This document shows positions 41,527 through 52,187 of a DNA stretch of 64,000 nucleotides, piece by piece (position 1 is the first letter of the stretch; every line of letters begins with the position of its first letter). This DNA is from Flavobacteriaceae bacterium UBA3611 (lineage in GTDB: Bacteria > Bacteroidota > Bacteroidia > Flavobacteriales > Flavobacteriaceae), in the NCBI GenBank assembly GCA_002375495.1, contig DFLU01000012.1:291155-355154 (forward strand), in the 5' to 3' direction. Made by a program: the position numbers and the translations under genes. The notes beneath the pieces were generated by a model that saw nothing but the letters and a program-made list of their open reading frames with translations, did no database searches and had not been told where the DNA came from.

Positions 41527-44500
41527 TGTACTTCAAGTATTTTTTGCATCCAACTTAATTTGATTTTGCTGATGTTCCACGGAATTTGATCTAATAAAAT
41601 ATCTATCGTGTTCTGCTCCACCAATAAATAAAAAGCCGTTTCGTCATCTTCTAACTTGCCCTCGCGAATTAGAAACGATTCTCGAAACGCTTCTATCGAT
41701 GTATTATTTAACGGCTTCCAATGTTGTTTGATGGCCTCTAACATTTCATCTGCCATTTCCTTTTCAGTGTTAGTTAGTGGTGTATGGGTCTTTAAGGGTT
41801 CAGAAACAAGCATGCCACATAAAATTTTCTGAAGCACTAAGTCATATTCGGGTAAATCTTCGGCGCCAGTAGCTACATAACCTAATAAATGCACTGCTCG
41901 TTCTTGCGCTTCTCCATTTACAAATACATGGTGTTGCATTAACTCAAGCCTAGAAAAAAGCATTCCCAAATAGGGAGCTGTAAGTATGAGGCCAGCATTT
42001 TTGATGAATAACGGATCTAAAAACTGTCTTTCCATTTTTTCTCCTAGTTTTTTATAGGGTTTATCTTCACTTGGTGTGGCATTTTTAGCACGAAGATCTT
42101 CTTGTTGCGTTTCGATTTGTAGTGTTCTTTCACTCTTTTCTTGTAAAATTTGAAAAAGTACTGCCAGTGTTTTTTGTACATTTTTTGGTGCTTCCATACG
42201 TGCTGCGCCTTCATTCCATAAAACCCTTCCACTTTTTTTATGCCCCAAAACTTCCACAAAACATCGAAGTGCCAACTGCACCCACTGTTTGTTGTTCCAA
42301 GTGCTGAAACCATTCAAGCTCCAAGTTATCAAAATCAAATGGTAAAAATGATTTTGGAGGGTAGTATATTCTTGAACAGACAACACCGATTGGTATGCTG
42401 CAAAAAAGAGCTTTATATTTTTATAATGGTTTGATTGCTTTTCGGTTAGCTTCGTTTCTACAAATACATCCAATAAATCATGATCTAATATTTCTAACAA
42501 CCGAATTCTGGTTTCTGGTTGGCCTAACCACAGTTTTATTTTTTCAGGTTTGTTTTGTAAAAACACCTCTAATTCTCGCTTTAAGACCTGAAGGTTACCC
42601 GTTGCAACGCTAGCTGTAGTTTTAGCATTAAAAAGCGGGAAAGACTCGGTAAGTGCATTTGTTTCTTCAAGTATCGATTTTTTATCTAAACCGATGGCGC
42701 CTTTGGTCCATTGTTTTGCCATGGTTTGCTGAAATGTAGTTGAAAATTTCGCACCTACTACTGCTTGCATTTCATGTGCCAAATGTGTTAAAAACGCTTT
42801 GTTTTTTACTAACCGTTGCTGGGATAACCAAGTTGTAAGTACGCTAAAAAACGCCTTCTCGGAGACTGTTTTTTTCTGAAGTAATTGCACCAAATTACTT
42901 CTCAACACATTAAATTGTACACGCTTAAAACTACCCGCAGGAAAAAATGTGCTGTGGGCCACCACCTCTAAAACGGTAATAAATTTAGCGTATTTTAAAG
43001 TAGAAGAAGGGTCTAACAACTCCCACACCATCGAACTTCCTTCAACGCTGCAAAGACGAATAAAATAAGGGTGGATTCTCTCAGTTTCAAACAGAATTTT
43101 TAGTTCGGCCCTACTTGCTGTTTGGCGCCACATTTCTTTTAAGTCTTTGTGAAAACGCAAAATGGTATAATCTGGCATCCACCATGGTAACAATCCGTTT
43201 GAGATCACATATTTTAGTATTGCCTTTTGTTGCGCCGCATTGAGTTTGCTTTGAATTGCGAAGGACTCTTGTACTTTTTCTTCAGCAAGGACTTGTTTTA
43301 TTAATTGAATACTAGGGTTTTTAGGTAGGGAAGTGGTTTGTTTCAACAAAAGTTTCCGCAGTTGTGATGCCGACAATCCTGTTTTCTGTGACCATCCAAT
43401 TAATTTTTTATTAAACCAATATTTCCAAATAAACGCCGGTTCTTTAGTAACAAAAGCGAGCATTTCTTCCAGATAATTTGCCACCATTGCTGTAGTATTT
43501 TTTTGGTGGGAGCTCGCTAAAAATTGTTGTACTGGCTTGTGAAATCGCGCCGGTAATTTGTCTTTTGCTGAAGTCAAAATCTTACTAAACAACCTCCCGT
43601 TAACACCTGGCACCTGAAGGATTTTTTGAAAAATCTTCTCCAGTATCTTTGCTTCTGAAAGATTCTTGCCTTCTACACTTGCTAAAAGTATTGACACTTC
43701 GTTTTTACTCAATACCAACAATAGCTTGCGTTCGGCTGTTGATAGTGACGGGGCCAATTTATTTAATTCGGAAAAAAATGTAAATAGAAGCTCTTGGTAG
43801 TTTTGAGGGCAAAAAGGGAGTAAAGACCGCAACAGCGAATGGTCTGCGACTTCCAATATCCTTTTTTTAGCGCCAAAATCGAATAGCCATTCGCCAATTT
43901 TTGCTGTTGCCGTAGGGTCTTTTGAACGGATGAGGGATTCAATCTTTAACTTAACAGCACGTTTAGACCACCCAGTTTTATGAAATGGAATTGCTCCTTG
44001 TTTTAGAAATTGGTCGAGGGTTTGTAGCATTTCAGCTATGTCGTCACCTTGCTGCGGCATCTCAAGTTCTTCGTGCGAAGTATGTCGCGACTCCAGCTCT
44101 AAATCGACTAAAATCTTTTGGAATTCGGTCATTCTTACCTGCTGTTGTTGTAAAACGGAAACGTTTGCAGTTAGCAATTGTAACAGTGAAGCATAGGTTT
44201 GGTTAAATTTTAAAGCTGTTTTTTTGATGGCGTAGGCTAAAAATGCCTTTTTGTTGAAATATCCTGCCGAGTCTACAAAAATATAAGCAAGCAATACTTC
44301 CCAAATAGCATTTCTAAATTCTGTGGATGCCAATTTAACCATGGGCTGTTCTTGCTGCTTTTTGGTCATTTCAGTTTTATAGGAAATGATATAAGCACTT
44401 TCTTCAGGAACCACCAATTCGGTGATTTGCGCTAGAATAGTGTCTGAAAATTGAAACACCAATCGTTTTCGCACCATTTCTTTTTGTCCGAGTTCCCGTA

Positions 44501-44969
44501 GTAATTTCCGTAAGCCATCTTTTTGATCTGCTAACAACTCGGTGATTAATTGCATGGGGGCATAAGACGAGAATGAATTCCATTGGGTGTAGCCATGCGA
44601 TAAATAGTGTCCTAACTGCTCTAATTTAAATGGGGCCAGTGTTCGTTTTTTTCCCGTTCGTAAGATTCCATTTTTTGAAATATGATGTGAAAAGAAGGCG
44701 TGGAGTTGTGTTTCAATTCTATGTGTGAGTTCCTGTTCGTAATTTATTAACGGAATGCTGCCCAGCTCTAATGTGATAGTTTCAAATTGATACACACTGT
44801 CTTCTGTCGCGTAGCTGTCTAAAATAGAATTGATAAGGTGCTGCAGGCGTTCGTTTTGTAAAGCGCTGATACCCGATTGTATGTTGTATGCATTTTCTTG
44901 GTTGTCTAGTACTACCTGAAATTCTTGTGCCTTGATGATATGTGGTGCTGGATTACTCAATCGTGACAA
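41517..44969 (-). CDS. Contractile injection system tape-measure protein (Afp14-like)
   Basis: 1150 residues. The start (SNPAPHIIKAQEFQVVLDNQ, then LQHLINSILDSYATEDSVYQ and ITLELGSIPLINYEQEL) matches the CIS tape-measure family of eCIS clusters. The long middle is helical and Lys/Leu/Gln-rich, as expected for a protein lying inside the tube and setting its length. Unlike phage tape measures it lacks obvious hydrophobic membrane segments. The C-terminus (NTIDILLDQIPWNISKIKLSWMQ) is a conserved-looking block. Overlaps its neighbours by 13 and 10 nt. Confidence 0.88.
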   Translation of the reverse strand: MSRLSNPAPHIIKAQEFQVVLDNQENAYNIQSGISALQNERLQHLINSILDSYATEDSVYQFETITLELGSIPLINYEQELTHRIETQLHAFFSHHISKNGILRTGKKRTLAPFKLEQLGHYLSHGYTQWNSFSSYAPMQLITELLADQKDGLRKLLRELGQKEMVRKRLVFQFSDTILAQITELVVPEESAYIISYKTEMTKKQQEQPMVKLASTEFRNAIWEVLLAYIFVDSAGYFNKKAFLAYAIKKTALKFNQTYASLLQLLTANVSVLQQQQVRMTEFQKILVDLELESRHTSHEELEMPQQGDDIAEMLQTLDQFLKQGAIPFHKTGWSKRAVKLKIESLIRSKDPTATAKIGEWLFDFGAKKRILEVADHSLLRSLLPFCPQNYQELLFTFFSELNKLAPSLSTAERKLLLVLSKNEVSILLASVEGKNLSEAKILEKIFQKILQVPGVNGRLFSKILTSAKDKLPARFHKPVQQFLASSHQKNTTAMVANYLEEMLAFVTKEPAFIWKYWFNKKLIGWSQKTGLSASQLRKLLLKQTTSLPKNPSIQLIKQVLAEEKVQESFAIQSKLNAAQQKAILKYVISNGLLPWWMPDYTILRFHKDLKEMWRQTASRAELKILFETERIHPYFIRLCSVEGSSMVWELLDPSSTLKYAKFITVLEVVAHSTFFPAGSFKRVQFNVLRSNLVQLLQKKTVSEKAFFSVLTTWLSQQRLVKNKAFLTHLAHEMQAVVGAKFSTTFQQTMAKQWTKGAIGLDKKSILEETNALTESFPLFNAKTTASVATGNLQVLKRELEVFLQNKPEKIKLWLGQPETRIRLLEILDHDLLDVFVETKLTEKQSNHYKNIKLFFAAYQSVLSVQEYTTLQNHFYHLILITWSLNGFSTWNNKQWVQLALRCFVEVLGHKKSGRVLWNEGAARMEAPKNVQKTLAVLFQILQEKSERTLQIETQQEDLRAKNATPSEDKPYKKLGEKMERQFLDPLFIKNAGLILTAPYLGMLFSRLELMQHHVFVNGEAQERAVHLLGYVATGAEDLPEYDLVLQKILCGMLVSEPLKTHTPLTNTEKEMADEMLEAIKQHWKPLNNTSIEAFRESFLIREGKLEDDETAFYLLVEQNTIDILLDQIPWNISKIKLSWMQKILEVQWR

Positions 44970-47833
44970 TAGGTTTCGTGATAGTGTTTCAGTAGCGTGA
45001 TGAGCTCGAAAGAAGTGTCTGCATAACTGCTTTCATTGTGTTTGTTCGGAAGTAATTCCAGCCATTTAAAATATACCTCTTCAAATTGCACCATGTCGTT
45101 GTAGGGCGGATAAAAAGTATGGAATCCGATATGTGCTGGGGCATTTTCAGCCATGGTATGGTTAAACTTTGTTCTGAAATTTTCATTTTGGAAACGAGCC
45201 GGCCATGAAGGTAGAATTAGGCTCATTTGTAAGGAGAAAAAAGATTCTTCTACTTGGTTATTTCCGAAGTGCACAACATTTTCAATACTATGTATACTAT
45301 AGGGTATTCCACCTTCCTCGAACGTACAGAGAATTGCGTCTAATGCTTGCTGTGCGTCAGTTTCGGCAGCGAACGTTTCAGAAGTGGCTAGCGTTTCACC
45401 ATCTTGTTGTATGCATATTGTGTGCTCTTGCACCGAAGGTTCTATGCAAAAGACCATCGACTCTTTAGAACTGTTTTGATCTTGCAAGGTAGCCAGAAAT
45501 TTTTGGCGTTTTTCTAAGGGCATAGGCTGCTGTTGTGAAAATTTGATAGCCGTACAATCGTCTACTTGCATGATAAACGAACAACTAAAATGCTCTTTGG
45601 TAAAATCTGGCACCAATAACAGGTGTTCGATAAGATGGAAACCTTCACTTTTACGGTTTATTTGCTTCAATGCCGCAATCATTCTATCTATTGCAGTGCG
45701 TGCTTCATGGGCTGATGTTGCTGTGTGGATTAGTTGGGGTGCTGCCCTTTTGGTTTTGTAAAATACATGTTGTGTGCTTTTTTCTGAAGCCCCGTTGGTT
45801 TTATAACGGTAGTGTTCTTTTTTAATTCCTTCGCGAAGAATTTCTTCAAACAAACCATCTGAACTCCCTAAAAAGTAAAACGCATTTTTAAGGTCTTCTT
45901 CCAAATCGTTGATGATGATGGCCTCGTCTACTTCAATAATGTTGGTTTCATCTTCGGTATTCACCACTTCTACTATTTCCGATAGGAAATCTACTCCATC
46001 TTTTTGCAAGTACATCTTAATGCCCGATTGTTCAACAACATCACTAAGCGGCCTTGTTTTGTAATTTTCAATACCAAGCAATAGCGACACCTTTTGTACC
46101 AGCCCAGGAACTGAACTATGTAAAAACGTTTCAGAAGTAGGCTTTTGGACTGTTTCGGCTATTTTGGTGTAGTCAACTCCTTTGCTTCGGTTGTAAGAAA
46201 TCGTTTGGTAGTTTTTCAACAGTTCGCGTTTCCACTGTAATATTTTTTTGTCGAATGCATGGTGGTCTGAATAAGCACCAAAAGTGATTTCATTAATTTT
46301 TTCTAAGGCATTGGTAGGATACGTTTCGCTGAATCGAGCCAACAACATATCGGCAATCTGGTGCATACGTTTCAGCGAATTGGTATCGAAAGAATCTCCT
46401 AGTGCCGTCATTTCTTCAGACCATCGTTCTAGTATTTTTGGTGAAAGCTTCTCTTTTTCCTTTTTTATTAGCGGAATTAAACGGTGCATGTCTTCTATCA
46501 TACCCGTAAAATAGGTCCGTTCTATATTTTCATCGGTATTATACAAATAGTAAACATTGTTTAATTGCGCCAAAAAATTAACCATGAGCTGATCGAATGG
46601 CAGTAAAAATGCCTTTAACTGGTTGGCTTGGGCATACCGTTTTTTAGACAGCCGTTTTTCCAAGCCGTGTTCTCCAATTCCATACACCAGCGGAAATTGC
46701 TCCCGAATAGGGAAATACGAATCGATTTCAAGAGCCGTTCCTTTTGGTATCTCAACATTGTTCACTGCTTTCGAAACCGACTTAAACTCGCCGTAATAAA
46801 GCATATCCATATACGATAGCTGCTTATTGATAATGGTGTTGGAAGCGGTAAACCGAACGTCTTCTTGCTTAAACTGAAGTATGGTTTCTTCATCTGGGTT
46901 TTTTAAAATCGGAAACTGATGGGGAAGCAAGTGTACAGTAGGTTGCATCAATCGTATAGTTTCACCACTGCTGGAAACATGGTCCAACCTGAAATAATCG
47001 ATGCTAATAACACCTTCTATCTTGCTCGCAAGTTTCATAAGTTCATCTGGGTATACGGCCTTTTTCTTCGATTGTAACTCAGCATCCTGAATAAATCCGT
47101 TTTCGAGCATAGGGCCTTCAAAAATCGAGTTTATAGAAACTTGCTGTTGCTGAAGGTCTGCGAGCGAGGCAAACCGAACTTCGTGGGTGAGATGATCGTT
47201 AATGGCAAAATAGATTTTAGCGAAGGTTTCTTCTCCATTTGCGTTTTCAGCTAAGGTCACCTTTAAGGTAAGCGCCAAGTGATACGGCTCTAAAATGGTC
47301 ACGCGGTACAAATCTTCGCATAAGTTACGGTGTGCATGAAAAAGCTGTGCGACCTCCTTTTGCACCCGTTCTTTTTCTTGTTGAAGCTCTTGGGCGTCTT
47401 CAGAATAACGGTACATTTCAACATAAATGTCGTACAGCCCCAACAAGCTGTTCTCCCGCCTTACTTTAATAAAGGCATTTTTAAAATTCCGAATATTGTC
47501 TATAAAAAGTTTGCGGTAGTCAATGGTCGTAATGGGTGCTGTGGTGAGAATTTCCGAAGGCACAAAAAAAGCGTTGTCACCCGAAGAAATGGTATCGCCC
47601 TTAGCACTTCTCAAAATGTCTTTCATAGGAAGGTCTGCCTTGTACGAAAGATTGGTTAGCGCGTACGAAATATTCTCAAGGACCGTCACCCCGGGATCAT
47701 GCTCATTATAGTCGGTCCAATTAGCACCAGAAAGAATTTGAAGTATATCTATGCCTTCTCTGTAGATACGCTCATAATCGCTAGCGCCTTCTGTTCTTTT
47801 GTCGATATGTCCTTTCGGTAAAACGGGTTCCAT
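44957..47833 (-). CDS. Second baseplate wedge protein (Afp12-like)
   Basis: 958 residues. The N-terminal YREGIDILQILSGANWTDYN and EHDPGVTVLENISYALTNLS pattern is that of baseplate-J-like eCIS proteins (DPGxTxLE). The middle contains further wedge-like beta regions and a charged helical part (RLIPLIKKEKEKLSPKILER). It should form the outer baseplate wedge together with the 1196-residue protein. It is placed after the fibre-like gene, whereas in Afp the fibre gene follows afp12. Confidence 0.85.
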   Translation of the reverse strand: MEPVLPKGHIDKRTEGASDYERIYREGIDILQILSGANWTDYNEHDPGVTVLENISYALTNLSYKADLPMKDILRSAKGDTISSGDNAFFVPSEILTTAPITTIDYRKLFIDNIRNFKNAFIKVRRENSLLGLYDIYVEMYRYSEDAQELQQEKERVQKEVAQLFHAHRNLCEDLYRVTILEPYHLALTLKVTLAENANGEETFAKIYFAINDHLTHEVRFASLADLQQQQVSINSIFEGPMLENGFIQDAELQSKKKAVYPDELMKLASKIEGVISIDYFRLDHVSSSGETIRLMQPTVHLLPHQFPILKNPDEETILQFKQEDVRFTASNTIINKQLSYMDMLYYGEFKSVSKAVNNVEIPKGTALEIDSYFPIREQFPLVYGIGEHGLEKRLSKKRYAQANQLKAFLLPFDQLMVNFLAQLNNVYYLYNTDENIERTYFTGMIEDMHRLIPLIKKEKEKLSPKILERWSEEMTALGDSFDTNSLKRMHQIADMLLARFSETYPTNALEKINEITFGAYSDHHAFDKKILQWKRELLKNYQTISYNRSKGVDYTKIAETVQKPTSETFLHSSVPGLVQKVSLLLGIENYKTRPLSDVVEQSGIKMYLQKDGVDFLSEIVEVVNTEDETNIIEVDEAIIINDLEEDLKNAFYFLGSSDGLFEEILREGIKKEHYRYKTNGASEKSTQHVFYKTKRAAPQLIHTATSAHEARTAIDRMIAALKQINRKSEGFHLIEHLLLVPDFTKEHFSCSFIMQVDDCTAIKFSQQQPMPLEKRQKFLATLQDQNSSKESMVFCIEPSVQEHTICIQQDGETLATSETFAAETDAQQALDAILCTFEEGGIPYSIHSIENVVHFGNNQVEESFFSLQMSLILPSWPARFQNENFRTKFNHTMAENAPAHIGFHTFYPPYNDMVQFEEVYFKWLELLPNKHNESSYADTSFELITLLKHYHETYCHD

Positions 47834-47835
47834 GG

Positions 47836-48600
47836 TTATTCTTGTGCTGAAATCGTGTTCATGATATCGTCATCCCAAAGTTTTGAAATGTGGTATTTTA
47901 CATTCACCCCATCGCCAAAATTTGATCGGGTTCGCATTTGCAATCGGTATTTGTAGGTGCTGCCGGCAAACCGTAACGAAATTCTGTTCCACCATCGCCA
48001 GTCGTAGCGTGCTTGTGTCTTTCTAATTTTTGGCCAAGATTTGCCAAATGTACTCAGCGCATGCGCATGCAATAACGCGTATCGCCCTTGGCCTTGTTTC
48101 CCTACTTGGGCAATGATTTCAAAAGCCTTGCAGCCGTTCAACTCTGGTGTAATGTCGTGCCATTGGCGATCTGCAGGGATACTTCCCATTTGGTAAGTGC
48201 CCATTCTGCTTTCAAACCCAGAGACACCTTGTACCTCAAAATTTGTTTTTGGGGTTTCTGTACCTACACCAATAGCTCCTTTTTTGGTAAAAAATAGCCG
48301 TGTTTCTGAAACGTTAGAAGAAATGGGTTGCACAAGGGCCAATCCTTGGTTTGCTTCTTGTTTAAGCTCAAAACTCCATTTTGGGAGATCGTCTTGAATT
48401 TTTTCTTTAAAACACAATACCCGATCAGATTCGGTGCCTTCTGGCGCAAGTATGAGTCCGTCTTTCATGGTTTTCGAGATGCCATCATCAACTTTGTTTA
48501 CCATAGAGTCGATAAGGCTTCCGAAGTTTTGTGCATTTGGTCTGTTGCCATCTGCAAAGAGGCTTTTTAAACTGGTTCTATCGTATGGTTTATTGCTCAT
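47836..48600 (-). CDS. Fibre-like / receptor-binding candidate of the injection system
   Basis: 254 residues. The N-terminal SLKSLFADGNRPNAQNFGSL and IDSMVNKVDDGISKTMKDGL looks like a baseplate-docking segment. The centre has FTKKGAIGVGTETPKTNFEV, a 'GIGTxxPxxxFxV' turn typical of tail fibres and adhesins. The C-terminal about 120 residues are rich in Trp, Arg and Tyr (RYDWRWWNRISLRFAGSTYK), compatible with a compact binding domain. By position and features it is an Afp13-equivalent, but it is much shorter than adenovirus-like fibres of Afp/PVC. Function inferred. Confidence 0.65.
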   Translation of the reverse strand: MSNKPYDRTSLKSLFADGNRPNAQNFGSLIDSMVNKVDDGISKTMKDGLILAPEGTESDRVLCFKEKIQDDLPKWSFELKQEANQGLALVQPISSNVSETRLFFTKKGAIGVGTETPKTNFEVQGVSGFESRMGTYQMGSIPADRQWHDITPELNGCKAFEIIAQVGKQGQGRYALLHAHALSTFGKSWPKIRKTQARYDWRWWNRISLRFAGSTYKYRLQMRTRSNFGDGVNVKYHISKLWDDDIMNTISAQE

Positions 48601-51600
48601 TTCTTTTCTTTTTTAGGCTTTAGGGAAAAAATGGCATCTTTTGCTTTCTTTTTAGGTGCTTGCATCATCATTGATGGAAACACAACGGGATCGTCTTTTA
48701 AAATAAAATCGAGACCAATCTCCATATTCCTGATTCCAACCTGAAGGGTATTTGTAGCGATAGGGGTTGTTTCTTCCGCAGCAATAATATGATGACATTT
48801 AACTGGAGAAAGGATAGACCAAGGCATAGTAGCGTTAATGGCCGCACCCCCAGCATAGTCATCATAGGTATACGTTCGGTTCGTTTTCCCCACAATGTGC
48901 TCTATAGATAGCATACGTACAAACTTTACATAGGGCAATGTTTCTACATAACTTAATACCATATTTGGGACCACACTACCACCAATACCGCCCATGCCAT
49001 GTTCTATGTTTTTTATGGGTGAAAGATATTCAGTAATGGCGTCGTTTAGTTCGTCTATGTAAAAGCCACCTCTGTCTTCTGCCTTAAAAACCACAACAAT
49101 ATTTACCAACAGATATTCTGCTGTTGGGTTGATTACCTGTATCGATGTAAAAGGATTCGACCGTTGTTGCAAGAAATTTTGCATGGCTTCTAAGCTTCCC
49201 TTTTTGAAATAATACCGCTCATCATTGGTCCAAAATTTACTCAATACCGCAACCTTTACCTTGCCTGGTTCAGGGTGAAAATTGGCACCAAGATTGGTGC
49301 ATTTCACTACTTTCACCATGTCGAAATGTTCTAAAATCAATCGCTCATAGTCCCATGCAGCAACGGCTCTCGATTTATGGCGTAAGCGCTCACTCACACG
49401 GCTATAAAAAGTAGATTCCTTTTCGGCCATGGCCCCAGCATAGGTGTTGGCTGGCTGAAACACCCGTTTTATGGCTGCATTTTTTTGAACAAGGGTATCG
49501 ATGCTGTTGGGAGGTAACGTAGCCCCCAATACCTGAACTTCTTCGCTGATGCAACGGGCTTGTACTGCGTTAAGGTATACCCCCTTAATCTTAGGGTAGT
49601 GTTGCCCAGCTTTTTTGGTGGCAATTCGAATCCAGAATAACGAATCGTCAACCGATTCTATAGTTTGTTCGGGTGCTGGAAGCACCAATTCTATAATCCC
49701 TGTTTTAGTTAATCCGCCCGTACCGTCGTTTATGATTTGTTCTGGCGTAAATGTTTTCCAACCATCTATATGAAAATACTCCCAAACCAAGCTGTTCTTT
49801 TCTATTTTAACGGTGGTGCCTGAGCGCAGAAAATGAAAGAATAAGGTTACGGTCATTGGGCCGGTTACCTTTTTCAGACCCATAAAAAAGTATCCTTGCG
49901 CATCGTAACGTGGCAACAGAAGGTTTTGTTTTACTTTTTGCTGTGCTATAACGACGTCGTAACCAAAAGGTCGAATATGGATAAATTCACCTAAGTTTTT
50001 TTCAGATTTTACTCCGTCTGGCGGATTCGAATCGAAGTACAACGTGTCTGAAGCCGAGTAATTCACAGTCACCCCTTTCAGTTTTGGCACAAAGGGTTTG
50101 TTCGGAAAAGGGACCTGTCGTTTGTTTTTTGCGTTGTAAGTGGCAATTTCAGTAAATTCTTGTTGGTAAATATCGCTTCCGAAGCCGAAGGACGGCGCTG
50201 CCAATGTTATTTTAAAGAATCCTGATTGTGAATTCACTTCGTATTTAAGAGGTTCTTTCCCGTTAAAATCTAATGACGTATCAAAAGATTCAAAATTGGG
50301 AATGGAAAGTGTGGTGGTTGAGCACAGAATTTCACTTTCATAGCCTTCGGGAGTAGTACATTTTTCCGTAGAAAATAAATGGGCCGTCGGAATGGCCTTT
50401 TCTTCTAACGGGACCCAATAACTATTGTTGAGTGCCTGAAGTTGCACGATAAACGACTTATTATTGACTTCTTTTGAGTAGCCATCGTAATACGTTGTGA
50501 ATCCGCCGTAGGTTTCAGGTATGGTCTCCCAGTGCAAATTAAATGCTACCGTTTCTACATTTTTTCTGAAAAGTTCATTCTTTCCTATCAGCAAGAAATT
50601 TCCTTTGGACGGAGTTGGGCCAAAAACTTCAAACGATTTCCCTAAGGGCATTTTACCCACATTGTTGTATAAAGCCAAGTTGCGCATGTCTCTCACTTTT
50701 ACATCAATACGGATGGTTTCCAATGCGATATTTTGCAAAAACGGATATGCAAATACAGGGGCATATTCATTCAGTACAATTTTTATAGAAGGCCATTGTA
50801 AGGTTGGCGAAAGGTTTTTTGCCAAGGTGACAGCAGGGTCTATTTTTTGGAGCTCAAAATGAAGGGAAAGAATGTTATTAGCAAAGGTTGCACTATAATT
50901 TGAAAACGGAACCCATCCTTTTTCAGTAGTATAAAAGATGTTGAAAGCATTGTCAAAAACCTCTGCGAAGGCATGTTCTAAGGTAATTTTTTTGTTCTTC
51001 TGAATTTGTTGTACCAATTTCAACAAGCTTTCTTTCGCGCTCATCTCAGTTAGGTTTAAATGAACCGAGATACTTCGGTTGCCTTCTTCTAATGCTAACA
51101 CGGGCGAGCCAATGATAAAACCGAGCTGTGCCGATTTCTTGGGATCTATTACTGTGTTTTGCAAGGTCTCTTTATTGGCGCCAAAAACAAACCAATCGTG
51201 TTTGTCTTCAACCATTTTTCCGTCGCTGAGCAGTGCGCTTTTTTGTACTGAAGAAATTACAGGCTGGTCTGTGCCAATGTTCAAATACGGATTCGTATTA
51301 AAAAACAACGTCTGCATTTCAGAAATTTCAATTTGATGAACCCGAAGCGGTTTGTCTGTTTTAAAGTGTACCTCGTTGCGCGAACCGAACATTTTTCCTG
51401 CAGAAACCAGTGTGCCTTTGTCTATCAACGTTTGTGCCTCGGTTGGTAGTAACTCGAACACGAGGGTGGCGCGGGTATTTCTACCTTCTAAAGGTTTTTG
51501 TTGAAGAATGTCTTTATAATAGAAATCTAAATGGCGCCGCGAGATGCTATTTAGCTTGTCCTGAACTATTTTGTAAAGGCGCACAAACGCAATGTACATG

Positions 51601-52187
51601 GCATTATGGGGCAAATGTGTATGCTTGCGAAACATGCTTTCGGTTAGATGTGACTTGGTAAAATTTTTTATGTGAAGAATGATTTTATACAAGGTATCTG
51701 CAGCATCCAAGAGTTCTTTTTCTTCTTCTTCTGGACTTCCCAATATTTTTTCAACCTTGCTTTTTTCATCTTCTAATACATCCCGAATTAATTTCTTTAG
51801 CTTTTCGCCTAAATGTTTTTCGCCACAGTTAAGTAGGTCGTACTGCCAACGTACAATTTGCTTGTACCAGTCGGTTAGCAGGGTTAGCACTTCCTCTTTA
51901 TTGAAAATAAAATCTTTGTTTGTACGGCTTTTGTCAAGCAATTTTGTGATGGCTGTGGTTGGGGTATTTATTATGATTACGGCATAAATAACCGGATCGT
52001 TCTCTACCAATTTTTTCCAATTCCCGTCTATTTTATTGTCTAGGTTGTAGTAATTCAGCTTTTCCAGATACGCCACCATATAACCCAGCAAATCCCAAGA
52101 AGACCGAGCGTCTATCTGGAAGGGGTTGTCCAAAAGATCTTTGGGCAAGCGCTGTGTTCGTATGGTTCCGTTCTTTTTAGTGCTCAT
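48597..52187 (-). CDS. Baseplate J family wedge protein (Afp11-like)
   Basis: 1196 residues. It contains the gpJ-like region near the C-terminus (SRAVAAWDYERLILEHFDMV, VKCTNLGANFHPEPGKVKVA and NIVVVFKAEDRGGFYIDELN). Long beta-rich domains lie ahead of it and an N-terminal helical part (about 1-230). It is the main wedge subunit linking the sheath and the spike hub. Overlaps gp25 by 1 nt and the fibre-like gene by 4 nt, so translation is coupled. Confidence 0.9.
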   Translation of the reverse strand: MSTKKNGTIRTQRLPKDLLDNPFQIDARSSWDLLGYMVAYLEKLNYYNLDNKIDGNWKKLVENDPVIYAVIIINTPTTAITKLLDKSRTNKDFIFNKEEVLTLLTDWYKQIVRWQYDLLNCGEKHLGEKLKKLIRDVLEDEKSKVEKILGSPEEEEKELLDAADTLYKIILHIKNFTKSHLTESMFRKHTHLPHNAMYIAFVRLYKIVQDKLNSISRRHLDFYYKDILQQKPLEGRNTRATLVFELLPTEAQTLIDKGTLVSAGKMFGSRNEVHFKTDKPLRVHQIEISEMQTLFFNTNPYLNIGTDQPVISSVQKSALLSDGKMVEDKHDWFVFGANKETLQNTVIDPKKSAQLGFIIGSPVLALEEGNRSISVHLNLTEMSAKESLLKLVQQIQKNKKITLEHAFAEVFDNAFNIFYTTEKGWVPFSNYSATFANNILSLHFELQKIDPAVTLAKNLSPTLQWPSIKIVLNEYAPVFAYPFLQNIALETIRIDVKVRDMRNLALYNNVGKMPLGKSFEVFGPTPSKGNFLLIGKNELFRKNVETVAFNLHWETIPETYGGFTTYYDGYSKEVNNKSFIVQLQALNNSYWVPLEEKAIPTAHLFSTEKCTTPEGYESEILCSTTTLSIPNFESFDTSLDFNGKEPLKYEVNSQSGFFKITLAAPSFGFGSDIYQQEFTEIATYNAKNKRQVPFPNKPFVPKLKGVTVNYSASDTLYFDSNPPDGVKSEKNLGEFIHIRPFGYDVVIAQQKVKQNLLLPRYDAQGYFFMGLKKVTGPMTVTLFFHFLRSGTTVKIEKNSLVWEYFHIDGWKTFTPEQIINDGTGGLTKTGIIELVLPAPEQTIESVDDSLFWIRIATKKAGQHYPKIKGVYLNAVQARCISEEVQVLGATLPPNSIDTLVQKNAAIKRVFQPANTYAGAMAEKESTFYSRVSERLRHKSRAVAAWDYERLILEHFDMVKVVKCTNLGANFHPEPGKVKVAVLSKFWTNDERYYFKKGSLEAMQNFLQQRSNPFTSIQVINPTAEYLLVNIVVVFKAEDRGGFYIDELNDAITEYLSPIKNIEHGMGGIGGSVVPNMVLSYVETLPYVKFVRMLSIEHIVGKTNRTYTYDDYAGGAAINATMPWSILSPVKCHHIIAAEETTPIATNTLQVGIRNMEIGLDFILKDDPVVFPSMMMQAPKKKAKDAIFSLKPKKEKK

